Shown here: positions 36,269 through 44,676 of the stretch, piece after piece
Position numbering within the stretch: the first letter of the stretch is position 1
Layout: each line of letters opens with the position of its first letter
Origin: Helicobacter cetorum
GTDB lineage: Bacteria > Campylobacterota > Campylobacteria > Campylobacterales > DZAY01
Direction of reading: 5' to 3'
Length of the DNA: 59,633 nt
NCBI GenBank assembly: GCA_022729735.1
Contig: DZAY01000014.1
Coordinates: forward strand, 1 to 59,633
Program-made: the position numbers and the translations under genes
The notes under the pieces: model-generated
Told to the model about the DNA's origin: nothing
The model's input: only the letters and a program-made list of their open reading frames with translations
Databases searched by the model: none

Positions 36269-37108
36269 TTGAAGATAAAAATTACAACAAAAGATGTCAG
36301 TTTTATTAAAAAACTTGTTTATGAACTAAGTGGAAATATACTTGGTGATACAAAAGATGTAATGATTAGAAATAGAATAGAAAAACTTGCAAGAGAGTAT
36401 AACTATACAGATGTTTCAGAACTAATAAAAAGTGTGCTTATTGGAGATTTAAAACAGCCATTTATAAATACATTTACAACAAATAAGACAGAATTTTTTA
36501 GAGAAGTATTTCAATTTGAAGATTTAATTGAGAGAGCTTTTCCAAAAATTTTTACTAATTCAGATAGTTGTAAAATATTCTGTTGTGCTTCAGCAAGTGG
36601 GCAAGAGCCATACTCAATTGCAATAGCATTTCTATACTACAGAGAGCTAACTAAGCGATTACATTTAAAGCTAAATATAATCGCTTCTGATATAGATAGC
36701 AAAATGATAGAACATAGTCGAGAAGGAATTTATAGACACCCTTATGATAAATCGCTATTTCCAGATTGGATTTCACCAAGTAAATATTTTCAAAAACGGG
36801 AAATGCATGATACAAACTACTTTTTAATTAGAGCAAAAGAGAGTGTTAAAAAGTTGATAGATTTTAGATTATTAAATTTAACTTCAAGTAGATACCCATT
36901 TGAATTTGAAAGTTTTGATGTAATTTTTTGTAGAAATGTATTGATATATTTTAGTATAAATGACCAAAATATTATACTAAAAAGACTTTTATCTTATCTA
37001 AAAATTGGTGGAACTCTCTATTTAGGACACTCTGAAAGTCCATTAGATAGTATTAATATATTACAAAGAGAAGGAAATAATATCTTTACAAAAGTGAGAA
37101 CACAATGA
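36269..37108 (+). CDS. cheR: Chemotaxis protein methyltransferase CheR
   Basis: CheR methylates glutamates of MCPs with SAM. The 279-residue protein has the N-terminal helical domain (DVSFIKKLVYELSG; NTFTTNKTEFFRE), the SAM site CCASASGQEPYSIAIAF, DIDSKMIEHSREGIY, and the terminal FDVIFCRNVLIYFS and LGHSESP. The start is uncertain. TTG at 36269 touches the AAGGA site directly, whereas ATA at 36275 has ideal spacing and gives the family-like MKITTKDVSF. An in-frame stop lies just upstream. It overlaps cheD by four bases (ATGA). Confidence 0.93.
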   Translation: MKIKITTKDVSFIKKLVYELSGNILGDTKDVMIRNRIEKLAREYNYTDVSELIKSVLIGDLKQPFINTFTTNKTEFFREVFQFEDLIERAFPKIFTNSDSCKIFCCASASGQEPYSIAIAFLYYRELTKRLHLKLNIIASDIDSKMIEHSREGIYRHPYDKSLFPDWISPSKYFQKREMHDTNYFLIRAKESVKKLIDFRLLNLTSSRYPFEFESFDVIFCRNVLIYFSINDQNIILKRLLSYLKIGGTLYLGHSESPLDSINILQREGNNIFTKVRTQ

Positions 37109-37713
37109 TTTTAAAAGGTTCTTTAGATAATAAAATAGTAAGATACCCAACTACAAGTGCTTCTAAAATAGTCAATGGATATAAAACTTTTAGTATTGTT
37201 GGTGGTGAATTTGCAATATGTAATGATGAGAGCGAAATTGCAATTCAAACACTGCTTGGCTCATGTGTTGCTGTTATGTTTTATGATAAATTTACAAAAT
37301 TTAAAGCAATTAATCACTTTTTATTGCCACAAAGTCTATCTAAAAATGATAGTTATAGATTTGGTTTATTCTCTTTAGAAGAGATGTTAAATACAATGTT
37401 TAAACTTGGTGTAAAAAAAGAAAATTTAGTTGCAAAAATTGCAGGTGGTTCAAAAGTTTTAAATAGCGATATATCAAATATTGGTCTCAAAAATGTAGAG
37501 TTTGCAAGAGAGTTTTGTAGTAGTGAAAATATAAAAATAGTTAGCGAACATGTTTTGGGAAATAGTGGAAGAGTTTTACTACTTGGAAATGATTTTGAAA
37601 CATTTATTAGATTTGTAGAAAATAGAAGTTTAAATGAATCAATTTTAAAACATGATAGAGATTTACAATTAGAAATGCAAAAATCTAAAAAATCTCAAAT
37701 TACACTCTTTTAG
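37105..37713 (+). CDS. cheD: Chemoreceptor glutamine deamidase CheD
   Basis: CheD deamidates MCP glutamines and in some bacteria works with CheC. The 202-residue protein has the catalytic Cys in LLGSCVAVMFYD, the His in AINHFLLPQ, and the usual KIAGGSKVL and VLGNSGRVLLL segments. No CheC is in this window. It is four bases inside the end of cheR and two bases before cheB, one operon. Confidence 0.95.
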   Translation: MILKGSLDNKIVRYPTTSASKIVNGYKTFSIVGGEFAICNDESEIAIQTLLGSCVAVMFYDKFTKFKAINHFLLPQSLSKNDSYRFGLFSLEEMLNTMFKLGVKKENLVAKIAGGSKVLNSDISNIGLKNVEFAREFCSSENIKIVSEHVLGNSGRVLLLGNDFETFIRFVENRSLNESILKHDRDLQLEMQKSKKSQITLF

Positions 37714-37715
37714 TT

Positions 37716-38765
37716 ATGAAATATAGAGTTATTATAGTAGATGATTCTACATATTATAGAGATTTTTTAAAAACCATAATTAATTCATTTGAAGATTTTG
37801 AAGTTTGTGATGTGGCAAAAGATGCTTATGAAGCAAGAGATAAGATAAAACTTCAAGACCCAGATTTAGTAACAATTGATATAAATATGCCAAAAATGGA
37901 TGGAATTGTATTTTTAAAAAATCTTATGCGACTTCACCCAATGCCATCATTTGTGATTAGTGATTTCATTGATAGAAATAAAGAAGTATATGAAGATGGA
38001 GCTTTGGGATTTATCCAAAAAAAGCAAGATAGTGAAACTGTTGAAGAGTTTGCAAAACGATTAAAAAATATGCTTTTTTCATTTACATATTTATATGATA
38101 GATATAAAAATTCAAAAAATAGTAAAATTATAGAGCAAAAAGTAGAACCAAAATATCATCCAGATATTTTACTTCCTAAGAAACCAGCTTTAAAAAGTCT
38201 TAAAAAAGTTATAGCAATTGGTTCAAGCACAGGAGGAGTTGAAGCACTATTAGAAATTTTTTCACAACTCCCAAACACTCTTCCACCAATTGTAATAGTC
38301 CAACATATTCCATTTGGATTTTCAAAAAATTTAGCAAATAGGCTTGATAGATGTTCTAAACTATCTGTATTTGAAGTTGATAAAGAGATGGAACTGTTAA
38401 ATGGTTGTGCATATCTTGCAATTGGAAACCAACATATTATTGTAGATAGAGATAATTTAAGAAGGTATGTTGTAAAAACTTTAGATGGTGAAAAAATTTG
38501 TTATCAAAAACCAAGTGTAAATATTTTATTTAGAAGTGTTAATAACACATTTGGAGCATCTACTACGGCAATTATTCTAACAGGAATGGGAGATGATGGA
38601 GCAATTTGTATGAAAGAGCTATATGATAACGGTGCTTATACAATTGCTCAAGATGAAAAAAGTTCCACTGTATTTGGTATGCCAAAAAAAGCAATTGAAA
38701 CAGGAGGAGTTAAAGAAATATTGCCATTAAATTCTATTGCAAAGCGAATAGTTGAATTGAATTAA
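37716..38765 (+). CDS. cheB: Protein-glutamate methylesterase CheB
   Basis: CheB removes methyl groups from MCPs when phosphorylated. The 349-residue protein has an N-terminal receiver (IIVDDSTYY; phospho-Asp in LVTIDINMPKMDG). The C-terminal esterase has the catalytic triad segments AIGSSTGGVEAL (Ser), VQHIPFGF (His) and TGMGDDGA (Asp). The full two-domain form differs from Campylobacter jejuni CheB, which lacks the receiver. It ends the cheR-cheD-cheB set. Confidence 0.96.
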   Translation: MKYRVIIVDDSTYYRDFLKTIINSFEDFEVCDVAKDAYEARDKIKLQDPDLVTIDINMPKMDGIVFLKNLMRLHPMPSFVISDFIDRNKEVYEDGALGFIQKKQDSETVEEFAKRLKNMLFSFTYLYDRYKNSKNSKIIEQKVEPKYHPDILLPKKPALKSLKKVIAIGSSTGGVEALLEIFSQLPNTLPPIVIVQHIPFGFSKNLANRLDRCSKLSVFEVDKEMELLNGCAYLAIGNQHIIVDRDNLRRYVVKTLDGEKICYQKPSVNILFRSVNNTFGASTTAIILTGMGDDGAICMKELYDNGAYTIAQDEKSSTVFGMPKKAIETGGVKEILPLNSIAKRIVELN

Positions 38766-38827
38766 TGGATTTTAAGGTTATTATTGACACTTTGATTTTA
38801 TTTTGTTAGAATTGTGCTATAAATTGC

Positions 38828-38855
38828 CTATTTATAGGAAGCCCCCTTTTGGGGG
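38828..38855. terminator. Paired hairpins between cheB and the PemK-like gene
   Basis: CCTAT-T-ATAGG-type and CCCCC-TTTT-GGGGG inverted repeats lie side by side between convergent genes. The G/C run is striking in this AT-rich DNA. Neither strand has a clear U-tract after the stem, so termination is plausible but not certain. Confidence 0.4.
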
Positions 38856-38857
38856 AG

Positions 38858-39244
38858 TTATAAGTCTAACAATTCTTTTAGTTTTTGTCTAACTACATTA
38901 AATTCGTCACTCTTAATTTTGCCTAATCTATCGTGAATTCGTTTTTTATCAAATAGTCTCATTTGTGATAAAATAGCATAATTTTCTTTATCACAGATTT
39001 CAAATTTATGGTAGAACTTATTATCTTTTCCTTTTGTTGTAAGTGGTATTCCATAAAATAGGTGTTTGTTGAATATTTTTAATATTAAAACTGGTTTTAA
39101 AAATAGTTCATCTTTTCCATCTTGCTCATAACCAATGTTTTTTCCTAAATATAACCAATAAATTTCTCTCTCTTTTATAGTCCAAATATTTTCTTTAACA
39201 CTAATATCTTTTTTTATCTCATTCCACTCATCAAAGTTTTTCAT
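38858..39244 (-). CDS. Solitary PemK/MazF-like protein
   Basis: The 128-residue protein has a core like the PemK/MazF endoribonuclease fold: REIYWLYLGKNIG, KPVLILKIFNKHLFYGIPLTTKG, and the C-terminal LSQMRLFDKKRIHDRLGKI. An N-terminal helix of about 25 residues precedes it. No antitoxin-sized ORF lies on either side: upstream is 117 bases to the PAS sensor gene and downstream are hairpins. The MazF-type Arg/Thr positions look partly present, so activity is uncertain. It could be a domesticated regulator or have its antitoxin elsewhere. Confidence 0.78.
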   Translation of the reverse strand: MKNFDEWNEIKKDISVKENIWTIKEREIYWLYLGKNIGYEQDGKDELFLKPVLILKIFNKHLFYGIPLTTKGKDNKFYHKFEICDKENYAILSQMRLFDKKRIHDRLGKIKSDEFNVVRQKLKELLDL

Positions 39245-39361
39245 ATATTTATCCTTTTTATTTTTATTTTATCTAAATTTTAAAATGTTTTATTATTTGG
39301 GTTAAATAAATTTTAAAAACATATTATTATAATTTCAAATAATTCATAAATGGAGTTTTGA

Positions 39362-40927
39362 ATGCAAAATGAGAACTTTGCCAAAGAGTTGAATGAGATT
39401 AAGGGCAAAAAAAGAGAAAAGTTTGTTACAAATAGAAGTTTGTTTATTAAAGTTGTATTAGCTTTTGTAACAGTTGGCATAATATCTACTTACTTTATGA
39501 GTGATTATTTAAAAAAAATAGCACTAAGTAATTTAGCTGAAGATAATGCAAAAAAGACGAGTGAGCTTGTATTTGAAGTTTTGTATGCAAAAATGCAAAG
39601 TGGTTGGAATAGAGATGATATAAAAAACATCATTAAGAGATTAAACTCTCTAAATTCTGGAATGGATGTCAAAATTTATAGAACTCCTGTTGTTGAAGAG
39701 CTATTTGGAGTGATTGATGGTGATAGAGAAGCGATAAAAAATGATGCTTTACTTGCAAAAGCTATAAAAGGTGAAATACAGTTTATTCCTAATGAAAAAG
39801 ATAGTAGTGTAAGATATATATATCCTATGAGAGTTGAGAAAGAATGTTTAAGTTGCCATACTAATGCAAATGTTGGAGATATAAATGGTGTGATTGATAT
39901 ATATCTTCCTGGAAAAGATATTCAAATTCCACTTGATAATATTATTAAATATTTTCTAATTTTTACAGTAATTGCAATTATTTTTACATTTACAATTTTT
40001 CAATTTTTAATGAATAGAATTTTTATAGAACCAATTAGTAAATTTACAAACTCAATTGATAAGATTATGATAAATAGTCTATTTAATGACTATGTAAGAT
40101 GTAATCCAAAGACTCATGAAGTGTATGTGTTGGAATTAACATTTAATAATCTTTTATCAAAAGTAAATAATATGTTGGCTGAAATTAGAAATAAAAATAA
40201 ACTTTTAGAAGAGTATAAAAAAGCAATTGATAGCTCAACTATTGTTACAAAAACTGATAAAAAAGGGTTAATTACTTATGTAAATGAAGAGTTTTGTCGA
40301 ATTTCTGGATACAAGGAAGAAGAACTTCTTGGCAAACCACATAATATAGTGAGGTCTCCAAATATGCCAAAAGAAGCATTTAAAGAGCTTTGGGAGACTT
40401 TGAAACAGAAAAAAGCTTGGAGTGGAGTTGTTGAAAATAGAAAGAAAAATGGAGATAGCTATTTTGTTCAAGCTACAATTATGCCAATTTTAGATGAGAA
40501 TAATGAAACAGTTGAGTATATTGCAATTAGACAAGATATTACAGAGCTTAAACGATTTCAAGTTGAAGAAATTGTAAATAGTGTAAATAGAGCTTTGGAA
40601 GTAAATTTAAATAATACAGTAAATTTAATACCTTTTCCAGCAGTTATAATTGATGGAGAACATAATATTAGATTTACAAACTCTAAATTCAAATCTACAT
40701 TTGCATACACAACTTGGAAAAGTGATAAACTTGATAATCTATTTATAAAAAGAGAAGGTTATGTATATTTTGATGAGGTTATCGATTGGAAAGATGTTTT
40801 GCTTGATTTTCAAAATAGTAGTGTAGAAAAAGTTTTAATTGAAATTGATGGAGTAGAACAAGAGTTTATGATTATGCTTAATCAAATTAATGAAAGGTTT
40901 TATATAGTGTATCTTATGCCCCTTTGA
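39362..40927 (+). CDS. Haem-c/PAS sensor protein (DUF3365-like)
   Basis: The 521-residue protein has membrane helix 1 (about 27-46). A periplasmic domain (about 47-190) ends with a CxxCH haem-c attachment motif (KECLSCHTNANVGDINGVIDIYLPG), like DUF3365/Tll0287-type sensors. Membrane helix 2 is at about 196-218, followed by a HAMP-like linker. An Aer-type PAS (PHNIVRSPNMPKEAFKELW, KNGDSYFVQATIMPI) and a second PAS-like region (VNLIPFPAVIIDGEHNIRFTNSKF) complete it. No kinase or methyl-accepting domain is present. It is likely a redox sensor that signals through another protein, such as a CetA-like MCP or the nearby response regulator. Confidence 0.88.
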   Translation: MQNENFAKELNEIKGKKREKFVTNRSLFIKVVLAFVTVGIISTYFMSDYLKKIALSNLAEDNAKKTSELVFEVLYAKMQSGWNRDDIKNIIKRLNSLNSGMDVKIYRTPVVEELFGVIDGDREAIKNDALLAKAIKGEIQFIPNEKDSSVRYIYPMRVEKECLSCHTNANVGDINGVIDIYLPGKDIQIPLDNIIKYFLIFTVIAIIFTFTIFQFLMNRIFIEPISKFTNSIDKIMINSLFNDYVRCNPKTHEVYVLELTFNNLLSKVNNMLAEIRNKNKLLEEYKKAIDSSTIVTKTDKKGLITYVNEEFCRISGYKEEELLGKPHNIVRSPNMPKEAFKELWETLKQKKAWSGVVENRKKNGDSYFVQATIMPILDENNETVEYIAIRQDITELKRFQVEEIVNSVNRALEVNLNNTVNLIPFPAVIIDGEHNIRFTNSKFKSTFAYTTWKSDKLDNLFIKREGYVYFDEVIDWKDVLLDFQNSSVEKVLIEIDGVEQEFMIMLNQINERFYIVYLMPL

Positions 40928-40952
40928 CAATTTGTAAAAATCAGGTCATTTA

Positions 40953-43079
40953 ATGCTCTATTTACAAACAAAACTAAAAGCATCTGGTTCAATCATAGCA
41001 ATAAATTCAAATCATAAAGAGATAGTTGTTGTAGATAATAGATACACCATCTTTATCTACTCTTTGGAAAATTTAGAGTTAATTCGCCAACTTCAAATTT
41101 CGGCAAATTATGAAACAAGACATATTTATGAAAAATCATTTTCTATATCTTCCAATTTTGATATATTCATATCTTTGCCAAATACACCAAAAGGTTATTT
41201 ATTAAAATATAGCAGTAAAATTCAAAAAGTTGCAGATATAACTTATAATGAAAAACCTCATACAACTACCAAATTTCATCCAAATGGAAGATTGTTAGCA
41301 TTGGGTGATGAAGGTGGGAGATTGCTTTTGTATGATTTAGAGTATAAACGATTAATTGGTTCTCTAAAAGCAAAACCAGATTATATTTCAAGTATTGCTT
41401 TTAGTAATAATGAAAAGTTTATGGCTGTTAGCGCTTTTAATAAAACTACTGCTATTTATGATTTAGAAAGATGTGAATATTTATGTGAGTTTTTTCAAAG
41501 TGATGTAGCTGAAGCTTTAACATTTAGTAGAGATGATAACTCTATTATTGGAGTTTGCAGAAATTTAAAAGCTTTTAAATATGATATTTTGAAAAAAGAG
41601 TTAATTATTAGTGATTTTAAATTTTCACATTGGCCAACATCAATTATTTTAATTGGTGAAGATTTTTCAATAGTTGGAATAAAGGGAAGTTCGCTTTATC
41701 TTATTAGAAATAGTGATTTATATTTAGAATATGAGATAAAACTTGATAGAGATGGGGTAACTTCACTATTAGTAGTTGAGAAATATTTAATTGTTACATT
41801 TATTGATGGTGAAATAGAAATTTTTAATCGAGATAGAAATTTAGTTGATATGATGTTGGCTTTGCGACTTGATAAATTCAAAGAAGCAACAGAGTTAATA
41901 AAACAAAATATTTTACTAATCACAACAGAATATATGAAAAAGTATGATGATACTTGGAGTGATACTATCCAAAAAGCGAAAGATTTATTAGCAAATGGAT
42001 TGGAAAAGGAAGCAAAAGAGATAGTTGAACCGTTTTTTATTGATAGAAGAAAAGAAGATGAGTTTCTTTTTTGTCTTGGAAATATAAATGATTTTATGCA
42101 ATTTAGAGAATATGTGAATAAAAAAGATTTTGTAAAAGCTTTTGTCATGGTTGATGAAAAAGAGTTTTTGAAAAAAACTGATGAGTATAAGCTATTAGAA
42201 AAAGAGTGGAATAAGCTATATCAAAATGCAAAAAGCATACTATATCTTGGAAATAGTCAAGATATAAATAGAGCAAAAGAGATATTAAGACCATTTGTTG
42301 TAGTAAAATCTAAAAGTGAAAATATAAAAAATTTGCTTACAAAACATACAGTTTTTATAAAAGCTGATAAATTTATCAAAGAGCGAAACTTCAAAGATTA
42401 CTTTTTATTAGTAAAAGATAATGGCTTTTTGGAAAAAGAGGATATTTATAGTCGAGTTTTATTAATTGGAAATCAAACATTTTCAAAAATGAAGCTATTA
42501 GAACATCAAGATAATTTAGATGAAGCTATCAAAGTTGCTGAATATTTGAAAGTTTTTTTACCACTTAAAGAGCGAGTTGAAGAGAGTTTAAAAGTATTAA
42601 AATCTAAAAAAGATGTTTTAGAGCGAATATCTCAAAATGAAATTAGAGCCGTGTATGCAATAGTTTATGAAGTAAAAGAGATAGCATATTTTAAACCTTT
42701 TATAGAATTTAATAGAATATTTTTAGGTATCAAAAATAGTGCTATGAAGTTAGCTCAAAATGGTGAAGCAAAAGAAGCAAAAGCTTTGATTAAACCATAT
42801 CTTAGCATTCCATATCTATCTAAGTCAATATCTCAAGTTATGAAAATTGCATATCTAAAAGAGATTGAGAATATATTTTTAGGGCATAAAAGCGATACAA
42901 TATCAATTGATACAACATTTGTAAAATATGTAAAATTATATGGTGTTGATGAAGATATTTTAATAGTTGCAAGACTGATTTTGTGTGAAGATTATTTCAA
43001 AGAAAACAGTGAAAAATTGAAAGCCATAGTTCCAAAAAGTGATATATTTGATTATCCAGATACAATTATTGAGAGATAA
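40953..43079 (+). CDS. WD40-repeat-like protein with helical C-terminal half
   Basis: The 708-residue protein has an N-terminal beta-propeller-like region (about 1-300). Its repeats include TTKFHPNGRLLALGDEGGRLLLYDLE, SSIAFSNNEKFMAVSAFNKTTAIYDLE and EALTFSRDDNSIIGVCRNLKAFKYD (each motif a typical WD blade). A long alpha-helical region of TPR-like character follows (repeats of AKEIVEPFF, AKEILRPFV, AKALIKPYL near residues 355, 445 and 615). No signal peptide is seen, so it is cytoplasmic. The role is unknown; the architecture suggests a scaffold. It starts 25 bases after the haem-c sensor, suggesting a shared transcript. Confidence 0.75.
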   Translation: MLYLQTKLKASGSIIAINSNHKEIVVVDNRYTIFIYSLENLELIRQLQISANYETRHIYEKSFSISSNFDIFISLPNTPKGYLLKYSSKIQKVADITYNEKPHTTTKFHPNGRLLALGDEGGRLLLYDLEYKRLIGSLKAKPDYISSIAFSNNEKFMAVSAFNKTTAIYDLERCEYLCEFFQSDVAEALTFSRDDNSIIGVCRNLKAFKYDILKKELIISDFKFSHWPTSIILIGEDFSIVGIKGSSLYLIRNSDLYLEYEIKLDRDGVTSLLVVEKYLIVTFIDGEIEIFNRDRNLVDMMLALRLDKFKEATELIKQNILLITTEYMKKYDDTWSDTIQKAKDLLANGLEKEAKEIVEPFFIDRRKEDEFLFCLGNINDFMQFREYVNKKDFVKAFVMVDEKEFLKKTDEYKLLEKEWNKLYQNAKSILYLGNSQDINRAKEILRPFVVVKSKSENIKNLLTKHTVFIKADKFIKERNFKDYFLLVKDNGFLEKEDIYSRVLLIGNQTFSKMKLLEHQDNLDEAIKVAEYLKVFLPLKERVEESLKVLKSKKDVLERISQNEIRAVYAIVYEVKEIAYFKPFIEFNRIFLGIKNSAMKLAQNGEAKEAKALIKPYLSIPYLSKSISQVMKIAYLKEIENIFLGHKSDTISIDTTFVKYVKLYGVDEDILIVARLILCEDYFKENSEKLKAIVPKSDIFDYPDTIIER

Positions 43080-43125
43080 ATATTGTCGATATGATAAAAT
43101 TGCATAAAAATTATAAAGGGTATTT

Positions 43126-44658
43126 ATGAGGGCATTAATTAGTGTAAGTGATAAGAGTGGAGTTATTGCATTTGCAAAAGAGTTAAAAAATTTAGGATAT
43201 GAAATTATTTCAACAGGTGGAACTCTAAAAGCTCTTGCTTTAGAAAATATAGATGCTATTGATGTTTCTGAAGTTACAAAATTTCCAGAAATGTTTGATG
43301 GAAGAGTTAAAACTTTAAATCCATATATTCATGGTGGAATTTTGTATCGAAGAGATAATGAAGAAGATGTAAAATTAGCAAATGAATATAAAATAAAACC
43401 GATTGATATTGTGGTAGTTAATCTTTATCCATTTGTTGAGACTACAAAAAAGAGTGATAATTTTGATGATATTATAGAAAATATTGATATTGGAGGTCCA
43501 ACATTAGTTAGAGCTACTGCAAAAAACTTTAAACATACTCTAATAGTAACTTCACCAAATGATTATAAAAGAGTCATTCAAGCTATTAAAGATGGAGAAA
43601 ATAGCGAAGAGTTTAGAAGAGAATTTATGATAAAAGCATTTGAACATACTGCTATGTATGATAGTTATATTGCAAACTACATGAATGAGCGATTTAATTA
43701 TGGATTTGGAGAAAAACATTTTATTGTTGGTTCAAAAGCATTTGATACAAGATATGGCGAAAATCCTCATCAAAGAGGTGCTTTATATCAGTTTGAAGAG
43801 TTCTTTACGAAACGGTTTAAAACTTTAAAAGGCGAAGTTAGCTTTAATAATTTAACAGATATAAATGGAGCTGTAAAACTTGCTACGGCTTTTGGAGAAG
43901 CAAAAGCAGTTTGTATTGTAAAACATGGTAATCCATGTGGATTTGCAGTTAAAGATAAATTAATCGATAGTTACAAAGAAGCATTGAAATGTGACCCAGT
44001 TTCAGCTTATGGTGGAGTTGTTGCAATTAATGGTGTTTTGGATAAAGAGTTGGCAGAAGAGATTAATAAGACATATATTGAAGTTATAATTGCTGGAAGA
44101 GTTACAAAAAGTGCGATGAATATTTTGGAAACCAAAAGACGAATTAAAATTTTTGAACAAGACGAAAACTATTTAACATTTCCACGAGATAAGTATAATT
44201 TCAAACATATTGAAGGTGGTTTTGTATTTCAAGAGAGTGATAGAGTATTAGATAGTGAAGTTGCTTGTTCTACACTTGTGAGCAAAAAAGAAGCAACTTT
44301 AGAACAGTTAAAAGATTTAGAAATTGCTTATAAAGTTGCGAGTTTGACAAAATCTAACTGTGTAGTTTATGTAAAAGATGGAGCAGTTGTTGCAATTGGA
44401 ATGGGAATGACAAGCAGAGTTGATGCTTCTATTTGTGCAATTAGAAAAGCAAAAGAGATGGGATTATCAGTTGAAGGAGCTGTTTTAGCATCAGAAGCAT
44501 TTTTCCCATTTAGAGATAGTATCGATATGGCACATAGTGCTGGAGTTGTTGCAATAATTGAACCAGGTGGAAGTATTAGAGATGAAGATGTAATAAATGC
44601 TTCAAATGAGCATAATATAGCACTTTATTTTAGTGGAATTAGACACTTTTTGCATTAA
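43126..44658 (+). CDS. purH: Bifunctional AICAR transformylase/IMP cyclohydrolase
   Basis: PurH performs the last two steps of IMP synthesis. The 510-residue protein has the N-terminal IMP cyclohydrolase domain ([41 protein letters not shown]) and the C-terminal transformylase domain. The latter has [23 protein letters not shown] (catalytic Lys-His) and [15 protein letters not shown]. Full length. It is the only biosynthetic gene in a run of signalling genes. Confidence 0.98.
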   Translation: MRALISVSDKSGVIAFAKELKNLGYEIISTGGTLKALALENIDAIDVSEVTKFPEMFDGRVKTLNPYIHGGILYRRDNEEDVKLANEYKIKPIDIVVVNLYPFVETTKKSDNFDDIIENIDIGGPTLVRATAKNFKHTLIVTSPNDYKRVIQAIKDGENSEEFRREFMIKAFEHTAMYDSYIANYMNERFNYGFGEKHFIVGSKAFDTRYGENPHQRGALYQFEEFFTKRFKTLKGEVSFNNLTDINGAVKLATAFGEAKAVCIVKHGNPCGFAVKDKLIDSYKEALKCDPVSAYGGVVAINGVLDKELAEEINKTYIEVIIAGRVTKSAMNILETKRRIKIFEQDENYLTFPRDKYNFKHIEGGFVFQESDRVLDSEVACSTLVSKKEATLEQLKDLEIAYKVASLTKSNCVVYVKDGAVVAIGMGMTSRVDASICAIRKAKEMGLSVEGAVLASEAFFPFRDSIDMAHSAGVVAIIEPGGSIRDEDVINASNEHNIALYFSGIRHFLH

Positions 44659-44676
44659 AAATTTAGGAGTTTTGCT

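Noticed and set aside
39362-40927. Methyl-accepting or kinase output domain in the haem-c/PAS protein
   Set aside because: The residues after the PAS contain neither an MCP signalling hairpin nor H-box or N-box motifs.
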